Assembly (NCBI GenBank): GCA_003225495.1
Contig: QIAJ01000018.1
Location: 1 to 47,564, forward strand
Length of the DNA: 47,564 nt
DNA from: Acidobacteriota bacterium
GTDB lineage: Bacteria; Acidobacteriota; Terriglobia; Terriglobales; Acidobacteriaceae
Direction of reading: 5' to 3'
A model generated the notes under the pieces. The model was not told the origin of the DNA and made no database searches. It saw only the letters and a program-made list of their open reading frames with translations. The translations under genes and the position numbers were made by a program. Below are positions 1-7,774 of the stretch, one piece after another. Position 1 is the first letter of the stretch, and each line of letters begins with the position of its first letter.

Positions 1-844
1 CGAGCCGATCGATCGCAGACTCGAGTTCTTGAATATCGATTCCGCGGCGAAACTTGACATCAACATTGAGCAGCACCTGATCGGGGCCAAGTTGCATAGT
101 AAGCAAATCGCCCATGCCTTCAACCAACGGTTCTGACTGAATGATCCGTTTTACCCGCGCGATGATGGCCCGGTTAGTTCTTTCTCCCACCAGCAAAGCG
201 CCGGTCTCGCGCCCGAGCAGTATGGCCACCGCCGTTAGCAGCAGCCCAATGAGAATGGATGCGATTGGATCCAAATATGGGTTGTCAAAAACGCGTCCCA
301 GAAGAATTCCAAGGAACGCAAGGACCGCACCGACAATCGCCGCTGAATCCTCCAGAAACACGGTGAAAATGGTTGGATCTTTGCTACCGATGATCTCGTC
401 CCACACGCCCTCCTCAGGATCTTTTTGAGCCAGCAGGGCACGATACGAAATCCGCCACGAGTAGGCATCCCCGGCCGCCGCCAAAGCAAGGATCGCGTAG
501 TTCCAACCTGCATGACCAGCGAGCTCGGGATGTCGGAGATGTGATATCCCGCGGTAAAAAGCCAGCGCACCGCCAAAAGCAAAAATATAAACGGCCACCA
601 GCAGCGAATAAAAGTAGAGTACTTTGCCGTGTCCGTAAGGATGGAGCGGATCGGCAGGGCGCGCGCTGCGCCTCATTCCCAACAAAAGCAATAGTTCATT
701 TCCGATATCTGCCGTGGAATGGAAGGCCTCCGCGAGCATGGCGGAGCTTCCTGAAAATGCCGCTGCGACATATTTGCAGATGGCAATCGCCACGTTAGAA
801 GAAATCGCGACGCGCACCACTCGGTTGGAAGAACCGGGTGCCAT
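1..844 (-). CDS. Cation diffusion facilitator (CDF) metal exporter, 3' end outside window
   Basis: Read from the minus strand, an open frame starts at ATG 844 and runs off the left edge, giving 281 residues without a stop. It looks like a CDF transporter that exports divalent metals such as Zn2+ or Fe2+ in exchange for protons. Visible marks are the TM2 metal-site motif FHSTAD (residues 41-46), the loop motif HPYGHGK (68-74), several hydrophobic segments, the TM5 motif EDSA (165-168) where many CDFs have HxxxD, and the start of the cytoplasmic C-terminal domain (about 225 onward). The EDSA form resembles the SLC30A9-like branch, by family memory. Only a weak AAGG lies before the ATG. It is divergent from the H1-like gene. 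Substrate cannot be told. Confidence 0.88.
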   Translation of the reverse strand, partial: MAPGSSNRVVRVAISSNVAIAICKYVAAAFSGSSAMLAEAFHSTADIGNELLLLLGMRRSARPADPLHPYGHGKVLYFYSLLVAVYIFAFGGALAFYRGISHLRHPELAGHAGWNYAILALAAAGDAYSWRISYRALLAQKDPEEGVWDEIIGSKDPTIFTVFLEDSAAIVGAVLAFLGILLGRVFDNPYLDPIASILIGLLLTAVAILLGRETGALLVGERTNRAIIARVKRIIQSEPLVEGMGDLLTMQLGPDQVLLNVDVKFRRGIDIQELESAIDRL

Positions 845-955
845 CGCCTTGTGACGCCCTAATCCTGCCAAAGGATGCACATCTTTCGGAGTCCACATGC
901 AACAAGTGCTCCAAGGGAGCAACCTGATGCAACATTCGGAGGAGAGTCAGTCAGG

Positions 956-984
956 TTGCGACGCGAAATCGCCGGTGCTAGACT
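956..984 (+). promoter_or_regulatory. Sigma70-like promoter of the H1-like gene
   Basis: TTGCGA (956-961), a spacer of exactly 17 bases and TAGACT (979-984). The ATG at 991 begins six bases after the -10 box and no Shine-Dalgarno is present, so transcription would start at or next to the start codon (leaderless mRNA). Confidence 0.5.
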
Positions 985-990
985 GCGCGA

Positions 991-1458
991 ATGGCCATCA
1001 AGAAGAAAGGCAAGAAGAAGGCGACGCGATCCAAAAAAGCCGGTTCAAAGAGAACTAGATCCCGGAGCAAGAAGTCAAAGGCACCCAAGAAGTCCGCTGT
1101 CAAAAAGTCCACGGGAAAGAAGAAAAAGAAACCAGCACGTGCCAAGGCAGTGAGCGGAAGAACTTTGGCGGCTAAGAGCCGAACAGGCCGCAGCAACAGA
1201 CGGCGCCGTGAGCCAATCGGATTCGCAGGGAGAGGACCGAGTTCACGTTCCGGCGGACAAGCCGGCGACTTGCAAGGCGTGTCCGATTCCCAAGTTTCGG
1301 ATTCGGAGAGCGTGCGTGAGCTGCTCGAAGAAGGAAACACGATGGAAGCTGAGGTCGTAAGTGGTGTCCAGGAAGCTGGAGACCGAAGCGATAGGGAAGT
1401 GCGTACCCATCAGACTCTGGAAGACGACGTTCCCGAGGAATACTTGGACCCGGAGTAG
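991..1458 (+). CDS. Lysine-rich histone H1-like protein
   Basis: A 155-residue protein with a split character. Residues 1-60 are almost entirely Lys, Arg, Ser, Ala and Pro with runs such as KKKGKKK and GKKKKKP, like the tail of bacterial H1-like (Hc1/AlgP-type) proteins. Residues 60-95 are Arg/Gly/Ser rich. The last 60 residues are acidic and probably helical, with VRELLEEGNTMEAEVVSGV and ending EEYLDPE. A DNA- or RNA-binding, nucleoid-associated role is inferred from composition only. The conserved-looking acidic tail suggests a real gene rather than a low-complexity artefact, and the promoter just upstream supports the start. The opposite-strand frames here are shadows. Confidence 0.72.
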   Translation: MAIKKKGKKKATRSKKAGSKRTRSRSKKSKAPKKSAVKKSTGKKKKKPARAKAVSGRTLAAKSRTGRSNRRRREPIGFAGRGPSSRSGGQAGDLQGVSDSQVSDSESVRELLEEGNTMEAEVVSGVQEAGDRSDREVRTHQTLEDDVPEEYLDPE

Positions 1459-1514
1459 CAATCGGCTGAGTAAGGTCGTCCTTAGGATCTGGGGGTTGTG
1501 ATCGCGGAATGTGG

Positions 1515-2696
1515 TCAGGCATCTGCTTGTTCATCGGGACGGACCGGCAATGTGAAATGAAATGTGGGGCCGCAACCGGGCTCTGATTCAACCCATATAC
1601 GTCCCTCATGGTATTCCGCGATCTTCTTGCAGATTGCCAGGCCAACGCCGTTTCCGGCGTATTCCTCCCGCGTGTGCAGACGTTGAAAGATAACAAATAC
1701 CTTATCCTGATATTGAGACGAGATGCCGATGCCGTTATCAGCCACGCTGAAAAGCCATGAGGAGTCTTGCTTTTCTGCGGATACTCGAATGGCGGGAGCC
1801 TCTGCTGCTCGAAATTTGATGGCGTTGCCAAGGAGATTTTGGAAAAGCTGCACCAGTTGGGATTGGTCGACGGCAACGCTTGGAAGTTCGTCATAAGTAA
1901 TGACGGCGCCGCTTTCTCCTATCGCCGTTTGCAGGTTTGCCATTGCGATCTTGAGAGCTCCGTTACAATCGCCGTTTTTGCGGCCGGATTCAGCACGTCC
2001 GACCCGGGAAAATGCGAGCAAGTCGAGGATCAGTGTCTGCATGCGTAGGGCGCCCTCGACTGCATAGCCGATATACTTGTCGGCATTTTCGTCCAGTTTG
2101 CCCCGATAGCGCTCCGCCAGCAGCTGGGTGTATGCGGCCACCATGCGCAGCGGTTCCTGCAGATCGTGCGAGGCGACATATGCAAACTGTTCCAGATCGC
2201 GGTTGGAGCGCGCCAGCTCCTCAACTTTCCGTGCCAGATCTTCTTCGGCTCGTTGGCGCTGGTCGCGCAGACTCTTCTCTTGTAAAGCGCGGCGAATCAC
2301 GATCGGGAGACGCGTCAAGGCGCCTTTTAGAACGTAATCGGTCGCGCCCTGCTTGATGCAGTCGACGGCGGTCATGTCTCCAAGCGCGCCCGTGACCAGA
2401 ATCAGAGGAATATCGAGCCCTTCGCGCTGAAGGATCTCTAACGCTTCCATCCCTTTCCAGTGAGGCAGATTGTAGTCGGCAAGGACGACGTGGGGGTGAG
2501 TGGCAAGCAATTCGCGGGTAAAATCTTCGGGTGTTTGCACGACGGCGTAAGTGAAATCAAATTCCGCGCGTCGTAGGGCCCGTTCCAGCAATTCGACATC
2601 GACCGGGTTGTCCTCAACCAGGAGGAAGCGAAGCCTCTCAGCATGCGTTTCGAGTTTGACCTCTGGTGCAGCGAGCCCCGCCGTGTCAACGCTCAT
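1515..2696 (-). CDS. Response regulator-histidine kinase hybrid (REC-HisKA-HATPase)
   Basis: A 393-residue cytoplasmic protein with no membrane segment. The N-terminal receiver domain (about 23-140) has the acidic pocket E28-D29, phospho-acceptor Asp74 (VLADYNLPHW) and Lys124. A short coiled coil (about 140-170) joins it to a HisKA domain with phospho-accepting His177 in ASHDLQEP. The HATPase domain carries the N box around QNLLGNAIKF (286-295), the G1 box DNGIGIS (320-326) and GNGVGLAI (348-355). It is the last gene of a three-gene signalling operon and its start overlaps the receiver gene by 11 bases. A receiver feeding a kinase suggests a phosphorelay intermediate: phosphate may arrive from the upstream CHASE3 kinase. 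No output domain is visible. Confidence 0.9.
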   Translation of the reverse strand: MSVDTAGLAAPEVKLETHAERLRFLLVEDNPVDVELLERALRRAEFDFTYAVVQTPEDFTRELLATHPHVVLADYNLPHWKGMEALEILQREGLDIPLILVTGALGDMTAVDCIKQGATDYVLKGALTRLPIVIRRALQEKSLRDQRQRAEEDLARKVEELARSNRDLEQFAYVASHDLQEPLRMVAAYTQLLAERYRGKLDENADKYIGYAVEGALRMQTLILDLLAFSRVGRAESGRKNGDCNGALKIAMANLQTAIGESGAVITYDELPSVAVDQSQLVQLFQNLLGNAIKFRAAEAPAIRVSAEKQDSSWLFSVADNGIGISSQYQDKVFVIFQRLHTREEYAGNGVGLAICKKIAEYHEGRIWVESEPGCGPTFHFTLPVRPDEQADA

Positions 2697-3165
2697 GGTC
2701 TTGCCTACCGAGTTCTCGTACGTCGTGGTTGACGGGCGACTGGTTCACGATCATCCAATACATGCCCAAGGTTTTGACGGTGCTGCGGAACTGGTCAAAG
2801 TCCACCGGCTTCTGGATATAACTGTTGACGCCTGAGTTGTAGCTTTCCACCATGTCCCGCTCTTCTTTGGACGAGGTCATGATGACAGCCGAAATGGTTC
2901 TGGTCCGGGGATCGGCCTTTATCGCCTTGAGCACTTGGAGGCCCTCGATCTTGGGCAGCTTAAGGTCCAGCAGGACCACTTTGGGTGGATGATCAATGTC
3001 TCGCTGCGAGAATTGCCCACGACAAAAGAGAAAGTCCAAAGCCTCTTCGCCGTCACGAACGACGAGGATACTATTAGCCAGCTTTCCCTGACAAAGTGCA
3101 TGCAGGGCGAGATCGATGTCGTCCTGATTATCTTCGACCGAAAGTATGTCAACGCTTGCATTCAT
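2686..3165 (-). CDS. Stand-alone response regulator (Rcp1-like receiver)
   Basis: A 159-residue single receiver domain without an output domain, like Rcp1/CheY-type partners of PAS or phytochrome kinases. Acidic pocket ED at 11-12, phospho-acceptor Asp67 in VVLLDLKLPKIEG, a conserved Thr in VIMTSS (about 98) and Lys in IQKPVD (about 119). It overlaps the kinase before it by four bases and the hybrid kinase after it by 11, so the three are very likely translated together. It probably shuttles phosphate between the two kinases or acts by protein contact. The 20-residue C-terminal tail after the fold is polar and unexplained. Confidence 0.92.
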   Translation of the reverse strand: MNASVDILSVEDNQDDIDLALHALCQGKLANSILVVRDGEEALDFLFCRGQFSQRDIDHPPKVVLLDLKLPKIEGLQVLKAIKADPRTRTISAVIMTSSKEERDMVESYNSGVNSYIQKPVDFDQFRSTVKTLGMYWMIVNQSPVNHDVRELGRQDHER

Positions 3166-5897
3166 GATTGTCCTCCGGCTGTCATTGATGCATTTTGAGA
3201 AACGGACTGCACGAGGCCGCCGAGCGTGAAATAGAAGGTCGCTCCCTTGTCCAACTCCGCTTCCACCCAGACCTGCCCTCCGTGCTTGTGGATGATGCGT
3301 TGTACCGTGGCCAAACCGATGCCTGTTCCTTCGAAATCCTCGGGCCGATGAAGACGCTGGAATACCCCGAATAATTTATCGGCATATTTCATGCTGAAGC
3401 CGACTCCGTTGTCTCTTACGAAGATCACCGGATGTCCGTCTTTTTCGATCTGGCCGATCTCGATCACAGCCTTGGAGCGCGGCCGAGAATACTTGAGAGC
3501 GTTGCTGATCAGGTTCTGGAAGACTTGCCGGGTCAACGTCGGATCGCATTCTACAAAGGGCAAGTCGTCGATCTTCCATTCCACCTCGCGTTCCGTAGCT
3601 TCTAGCTCCAGCAGCGAAATGACATCTTTGACGATCGAACCCAAGCCCGTGACTTGAATGGAGAGCGCTTGGCGTCCCACGCGCGTCAGGTTCAAGAGTT
3701 CATCCACCAGCAGGCCCATGCGCTGCGCTCCATGCTCGATGCGCTGGAGGTGACTCTGCGCGCCTACTGGAAGAGAAGGCCCAAATTCTTCGACCAGAAT
3801 GCGTGTGAACCCGCTGATGTGTCGCAAAGGAGCACGCAGATCATGCGATACCGAGTACGTGAAAGCTTCCAGTTCCTTGTTAGCGGCTTCGAGGGCGGCA
3901 GTGCGTGTTTGCACCCGCGCTTCCAGGTCTTCATTGAGTTGTCGGATCTGTTGCTCGGAGCGGATTAGTTCCTGGGCTTGCGCGGCCAACTGTTCCTCGG
4001 CCTGTTTGCGAGCAGTAATATCCGTATTGGTTTCCAAGACCCGCACCGGCTGGCCTGAGCTGTCGCGATACAAGCTCCAGAAGCTGGAGACTACGACTTG
4101 GCTGCCGTCCCTTTTGCAATGAATCAGTTCTCCTTCCCACGTGCCAGTTTCATACAGTCTCTTTTCGATCCGATCGAAAGGTTCGGGGAACCGTGTTTTT
4201 AGTAATTCATGCGACGACTGTCCAATTGCTTCCTCACGCGTAAAGCCATAAAGCAATTCCGCGCCCCGATTCCAAAGCACGATATTGCCTGGGAGATCGC
4301 GCACCAGGACCTGAGCGAGATCCAGCACCCTGGCTTGTTCCTGCAAGGCCCCATCGATTTTCTTTTGTTCGGTGATGTCGCGCGCAATCGTGGACGCACC
4401 CATGACCGCTCCAGTGCTGTCCCTGATGGGCGAAATCGTCACCGAAATGTCAATGTGGGTGCCGTCCTTTCGAACCCGGACGCTCTCAAAATGGGTGACG
4501 CTCTCACCGCGTCCAATTCGTGCCAGAATGTCGGATTCCTCGTCCGTGCGCTCGGTGGGGAAGAGCATGAACATCTGCCTGCCGACTGCTTCCGATGTGG
4601 GGTAACCAAACATTTTTTCAGCCGCCGGATTCCAGGCGGTGATGGTCCCGTTCAGGGACTTGCTGATAATGGCATCATCGGATGACTCCACCACAGCCGC
4701 CAGCCGTTCGCGTATCTCTTCCGCGCGCTTGCGCTCGGTAATGTCGGCTCGAATGGCGACATATTGCCGCGGTTTTCCGTCTCCTCCCACAAACGGAACG
4801 ATGGTCGTGTCCACCCAGTAAATCGAACCATCTTTCGCCCGATTTCGTATTTCGCCATGCCAGACCTTCCCATTGGCAATGGCGTGATACATCTGCTGGA
4901 AAAAGTCTTTGGGGTGGTGACCGGAGTTGAGGATGCGGTGATTCTGACCGATCAACTCATCTTTGGAATAGTGGCTGATGGCGCAGAACTTATCATTGAC
5001 ATAGGTAATGGTGCCTTGAACGTCAGTGATGGCTACGATGGCATGCTGATCGAGGGCGAACTTTTGATCGGCCAGTTCTTTGAGAGCTGCCTTGCTCGAG
5101 GCGAGACTTTCGCTCACAGCATTTTCGGCACGCTGGCGCTCGACAATCTCGGACTCCAGCGCCGCCGTCCGCTCCTCCACGCGCCGCTCCAATCCGACGT
5201 TCAAGATATTGAGCTGCGCGCGCATATGAGCGTTCTTATTGATCTCGCGGCCGATTGCCAAGCCTGCGAACAGTAGAACGATGACTCCCATCCCGCTACT
5301 GGTCAGCGCGACGAAGTTCTGGAGCTGTCGTGCCGCGTGCGACCGCTTCGTGCGCTCGTCGAGCAGCCGATTCTCCTCCGCTTGCATCTCCGTCACGGTG
5401 GCGCGCACTTGATCCATCCGGCGCTTGCCTTCAACGAATAGAGACCTGGGCGGAATCGTATTGGTTCGCCATCTTTCCGCTACCATGGTTTTCGAAATTT
5501 CGATTCGGGCGACGATTTGCGATTCGAGGTGGTCGAGCCGTCGCTGCTGCATCGGATTGTCGGCGGTCAGCCGACGTAGAGCTTTCAGAGCCTGGTCAGT
5601 GAATTGGTGTGCATCCCTGTAGAGCTGCAGAAAAGATTCATCGCCAGTAGCCGCAAAGCCGCGAGAGCCGGTTTCTATATCGGTCGCATGTTGCAACGTT
5701 AGTGCCAGCGAGGTCTCGACCGCATGAGTGTGGGCGACCCATTCTGCGTCTTCGGACGCCTGCCGGGCACTTTGCGATGACAGGAAACCCATGAAACCGG
5801 TTAGCAAGACAGCCGAGGTGACGCCAGCCGCGAGCCAGCGCTTCATTGCGCTTTCAATCGGCAAGCCTTCAAACGACGTAGTAATCCGGATCGTCAT
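3162..5897 (-). CDS. CHASE3-PAS-PAS-PAS membrane sensor histidine kinase
   Basis: A 911-residue sensor. Order: TM1 (about 21-40), periplasmic CHASE3 domain (about 45-185, helical, with DIETGSRGFAATGD at 73-86), TM2 (about 197-215), coiled coil (225-285), three PAS/PAC modules (about 283-390, 398-510 and 522-630, each ending near ITE or ITA), HisKA with His685 in SVSHDLRAP, and a HATPase domain with DNGVGFS and GTGIGLAT. First gene of a three-gene signalling operon. The ligand is unknown. ATG 5897 has no clear Shine-Dalgarno; a Met at residue 19 (5843), just before TM1, is an alternative start. Confidence 0.92.
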   Translation of the reverse strand: MTIRITTSFEGLPIESAMKRWLAAGVTSAVLLTGFMGFLSSQSARQASEDAEWVAHTHAVETSLALTLQHATDIETGSRGFAATGDESFLQLYRDAHQFTDQALKALRRLTADNPMQQRRLDHLESQIVARIEISKTMVAERWRTNTIPPRSLFVEGKRRMDQVRATVTEMQAEENRLLDERTKRSHAARQLQNFVALTSSGMGVIVLLFAGLAIGREINKNAHMRAQLNILNVGLERRVEERTAALESEIVERQRAENAVSESLASSKAALKELADQKFALDQHAIVAITDVQGTITYVNDKFCAISHYSKDELIGQNHRILNSGHHPKDFFQQMYHAIANGKVWHGEIRNRAKDGSIYWVDTTIVPFVGGDGKPRQYVAIRADITERKRAEEIRERLAAVVESSDDAIISKSLNGTITAWNPAAEKMFGYPTSEAVGRQMFMLFPTERTDEESDILARIGRGESVTHFESVRVRKDGTHIDISVTISPIRDSTGAVMGASTIARDITEQKKIDGALQEQARVLDLAQVLVRDLPGNIVLWNRGAELLYGFTREEAIGQSSHELLKTRFPEPFDRIEKRLYETGTWEGELIHCKRDGSQVVVSSFWSLYRDSSGQPVRVLETNTDITARKQAEEQLAAQAQELIRSEQQIRQLNEDLEARVQTRTAALEAANKELEAFTYSVSHDLRAPLRHISGFTRILVEEFGPSLPVGAQSHLQRIEHGAQRMGLLVDELLNLTRVGRQALSIQVTGLGSIVKDVISLLELEATEREVEWKIDDLPFVECDPTLTRQVFQNLISNALKYSRPRSKAVIEIGQIEKDGHPVIFVRDNGVGFSMKYADKLFGVFQRLHRPEDFEGTGIGLATVQRIIHKHGGQVWVEAELDKGATFYFTLGGLVQSVSQNASMTAGGQS

Positions 5898-6232
5898 ACG
5901 ACAGAAACGGCTGGTTCGATAGGGAAAAACAACAAGGCCGGCATCGTGATGGGGACACCAATCGGCCTCTTACAGGTACCATCGTCGGAACTTTTCGGCT
6001 ACTTAAGGGGAAAAGAGGGCGAGGACCCAAACCAGAAGCGTGGGCGCGTACTCTTGGACCTGTTCCTCGGTGCGTAAGGTGATCACGACGGGCGAACGGC
6101 CAAGTGTTGAATTTGGCACCAGCAGTCGGCATCGCTCTCTTGCTGATTCCGAGAACGCGATTTACCGTGTGGCTATCCGCACTCTTCAACCTGTTTTTTC
6201 AAGCGCTGAGTACGGGATCGCTTCCAAACCGG
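5898..6232. other. 335-base gap between aroF and the sensor kinase gene
   Basis: No convincing protein is encoded here. Open frames exist on both strands but show no domain, no Shine-Dalgarno and an arginine/proline-rich composition typical of shadow frames. The only structure seen is the terminator-like hairpin listed at 5924-5968. The kinase promoter must lie in this gap but no good box was found. Confidence 0.5.
5924..5968 (-). terminator. Possible intrinsic terminator after aroF
   Basis: On the minus strand AGGCCG (5968-5963) pairs with CGGCCT (5940-5935), enclosing a smaller TGGTG/CATCA stem, and is followed by TGTTGTTTTT. It would end transcripts from aroF. It could instead be an attenuator in the kinase leader because it lies only about 30 bases before that start. 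Confidence 0.45.
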
Positions 6233-7264
6233 TCACGCCGCTTGACCTGCCTTCATGCCAGCCAGCGGACGTAGCGGAGCGCAAAGACCCCGCATTACCT
6301 TCTCAAATTGCGTCAGGTCGAGCGACTGCGGTCCGTCGGACAATGCGCGTTCGGGGCACGGGTGGACTTCGATGATGATCCCATCAGCACCGACCGCGAT
6401 GGCGGCACGCGCGACCGCGCCGATCAGGCTCTGTTTGCCGGTTCCGTGGGACGGATCAGCCATGACCGGCAGGTGCGAGAGTTCTTTGGCCAATGCGATG
6501 GAGGCGAGATCGATTGTGTTCCTAGTGGCGGTTTCGAAGGTCTTAATGCCGCGTTCGCACAAGACGACCTGATTGTTGCCGCCGGAAAGCAGGTATTCTG
6601 CCGCCAGGAGCCACTCCTTAACGATGGCAGAGGGGCCTCGCTTGATTAGAATCGGCTTGTTGGTAGTTGCGAGACGCCGGAGCAAGGCAAAGTTCTGCAT
6701 GTTGCGGGCTCCAACTTGAAGCATGTCGGCGTATTCGCAGATTACGTCAACATCTTCGGTGCTCATCACTTCGGTGACGACTGGCAAGCCGGTTTGTTCG
6801 CGGGCCTCGCCCAAAATTTTCAACGCTTCGATTCCTAAGCCCTGGAACTCGTAAGGAGAAGTACGCGGCTTGTATGCGCCTCCGCGGAGCATTGTGGCTC
6901 CGGCACGCTTGACGCCGTGAGCCGTTTCGAGCAGCTGTTCGCGGGACTCGACCGAGCAGGGGCCTGCGATCACCACCACTTCTTCTCCACCAATCTTCAC
7001 GCCGCCTACGTTGACGATGGACGGTTCGGGTCGCGTCTGACGGCTTACCAGTTTGAAAGGCTGGGCGATGGCGACCACAGTGTCGACGCCGGGAGCAACG
7101 GAAAGAGCTTCGATCTCGTGGCGACGTCCGCCGCTGCCTACGGCGGCGACAATGGTCCGCTCGGTTCCGCGCGTGATGTGGGGCTGGAAGCCTGCCTCCC
7201 GGATCCGGTGAATGACGTGCTCGATTTGCTCAGGGGTAGCGCTGTCCGACATATTTACGATCAT
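6233..7264 (-). CDS. aroF: 3-deoxy-7-phosphoheptulonate (DAHP) synthase, type I
   Basis: A 343-residue enzyme condensing phosphoenolpyruvate and erythrose 4-phosphate, the first step of the shikimate pathway to Phe, Tyr and Trp. Residues 1-70 form a ferredoxin-like regulatory domain as in Thermotoga-type DAHP synthases. The barrel follows with IAGPCSVES (metal-ligand Cys103), [45 protein letters not shown] and EVHPCPE. ATG 7264 is chosen because AAGGAG lies eight bases before it; an in-frame codon at 7294 lies inside the upstream terminator and is rejected. It is preceded by a leader that looks like an aromatic amino-acid attenuator, so expression is probably set by transcription termination as well as by allosteric feedback. 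Confidence 0.95.
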   Translation of the reverse strand: MIVNMSDSATPEQIEHVIHRIREAGFQPHITRGTERTIVAAVGSGGRRHEIEALSVAPGVDTVVAIAQPFKLVSRQTRPEPSIVNVGGVKIGGEEVVVIAGPCSVESREQLLETAHGVKRAGATMLRGGAYKPRTSPYEFQGLGIEALKILGEAREQTGLPVVTEVMSTEDVDVICEYADMLQVGARNMQNFALLRRLATTNKPILIKRGPSAIVKEWLLAAEYLLSGGNNQVVLCERGIKTFETATRNTIDLASIALAKELSHLPVMADPSHGTGKQSLIGAVARAAIAVGADGIIIEVHPCPERALSDGPQSLDLTQFEKVMRGLCAPLRPLAGMKAGQAA

Positions 7265-7286
7265 GGAAGAACTCCTTTCGAGTCTC

Positions 7287-7318
7287 AAAAACAAAAAGCC
7301 GCGATCTGTGATCGCGGC
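7287..7318 (-). terminator. Attenuator terminator (3:4 hairpin) of the aroF leader
   Basis: A perfect 9-bp stem with a 3-base loop (7298-7306 with 7310-7318), followed on the minus strand by TTTTTGTTTTT. It sits about 30 bases before the aroF start codon, downstream of the leader ORF, which is where a transcription attenuator belongs rather than at the end of a gene. Confidence 0.8.
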
Positions 7319-7420
7319 CTCGGTGCTGAACTTTGAGCAGTGTCTTTTAAGCTGACTTGCTCCAGTCTTGCACCTCCGCCGCAGATGTAAACCAAAAGCG
7401 GCTAAATCGGATGGAGGTGC
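7314..7420 (-). promoter_or_regulatory. Competing 1:2 and 2:3 RNA hairpins of the aroF leader
   Basis: Region 1 (GCACCTCC 7420-7413 plus GCCGC 7402-7398) pairs with region 2 (GCGGC 7382-7378 plus GGAGGTGC 7377-7370). The same region 2 can instead pair with region 3: GCGGC with GCCGC (7318-7314) and GGTG with CACC (7325-7322), with a 3x3 internal loop between. Region 3 is the 5' arm of the terminator. The 1:2 / 2:3 / 3:4 exclusivity is the hallmark of amino-acid attenuators of the trp/phe kind. Seen by hand pairing only, with no folding energies computed. Confidence 0.65.
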
Positions 7421-7433
7421 TAAATCGTGTCAT
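7347..7433 (-). CDS. Putative aromatic-rich leader peptide of aroF
   Basis: A 28-codon frame, ATG 7433 to TAA 7347, containing four Phe before a tight cluster Phe13-Trp14-Phe15 (the last two counted Phe are in that cluster) and another Trp at codon 24. The control cluster lies directly after the region 1 GCCGC (codons 11-12), so a ribosome stalled there would cover region 1, free region 2 and favour the antiterminator. The stop is 21 bases before region 3. No strong Shine-Dalgarno is seen before the ATG, only GGA. Too short to judge by coding statistics; support comes from its fit with the hairpins. Confidence 0.6.
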   Translation of the reverse strand: MTRFSTSIRFSRFWFTSAAEVQDWSKSA

Positions 7434-7468
7434 AGCGGTCCAGAAAGTAAAAATGTAAACATCCGCTT

Positions 7469-7636
7469 CTACTGGCTAAGCGAGTTTGCAACACTGGAGA
7501 ATGCGTTATTTGCATTACTCCCAATCAGACGCACCGTACCGATCACCAAGACCAGTATAACGGCTAGCATCACTGCATACTCAGCGATGTCCTGCCCCTC
7601 GTCTGCAGACCATAAATTTCGACAAATCTGAAGCAT
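7469..7636 (-). CDS. Flp/Fap-type pilin subunit
   Basis: A 55-residue protein. A short N-terminal leader is followed by EGQDIAEYAVMLAVILVLVIGTVRLIG, described here by parts: the EGQD...EYA box and a hydrophobic helix of about 20 residues, then a polar tail (NNAFSSVANSLSQ). This matches Flp pilins of Tad type IVb pili, which are cut by a prepilin peptidase near the Gly and polymerised through the hydrophobic helix. ATG 7636 is chosen because GGAGG sits five bases upstream; the frame extends further but without a site. No other tad/cpa genes are in the window, so the assembly machinery must be elsewhere. Confidence 0.85.
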   Translation of the reverse strand: MLQICRNLWSADEGQDIAEYAVMLAVILVLVIGTVRLIGSNANNAFSSVANSLSQ

Positions 7637-7687
7637 TGGAACCTCCAAGCCGTGGTTGCGGGGAAAAGGGAAATAATTCAGGCAGTA

Positions 7688-7716
7688 ATAATGCCGACTC
7701 AGAACCAGATTGTCAA
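7688..7716 (-). promoter_or_regulatory. Sigma70-like promoter of the flp pilin gene
   Basis: On the minus strand a perfect -35 TTGACA (7716-7711), a 17-base spacer and CATTAT (7693-7688). It gives a leader of about 45 bases containing the GGAGG site of the pilin gene. Confidence 0.6.
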
Positions 7717-7736
7717 TGCGAAGCCCAGCGCGGATT

Positions 7737-7765
7737 TTCACAGGATTCCCACGTGCGATTAGAAT
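7737..7765 (+). promoter_or_regulatory. Sigma70-like promoter of the ABC exporter operon
   Basis: TTCACA (7737-7742), a 17-base spacer and TAGAAT (7760-7765): five of six consensus bases in each box. The ATG at 7775 follows nine bases after the -10, so the mRNA leader would be at most a few bases long. Divergent from the flp promoter. Confidence 0.6.
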
Positions 7766-7774
7766 CAAACGCTT

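Noticed and set aside
5869-6189. 106-codon minus-strand frame after aroF
   Set aside because: Overlaps the kinase start, Arg/Pro-rich, no domain and no ribosome site.
7300-7440. T-box riboswitch upstream of aroF
   Set aside because: No T-box core sequence or stem I specifier features; the aromatic leader ORF with 1:2/2:3/3:4 pairings fits better.
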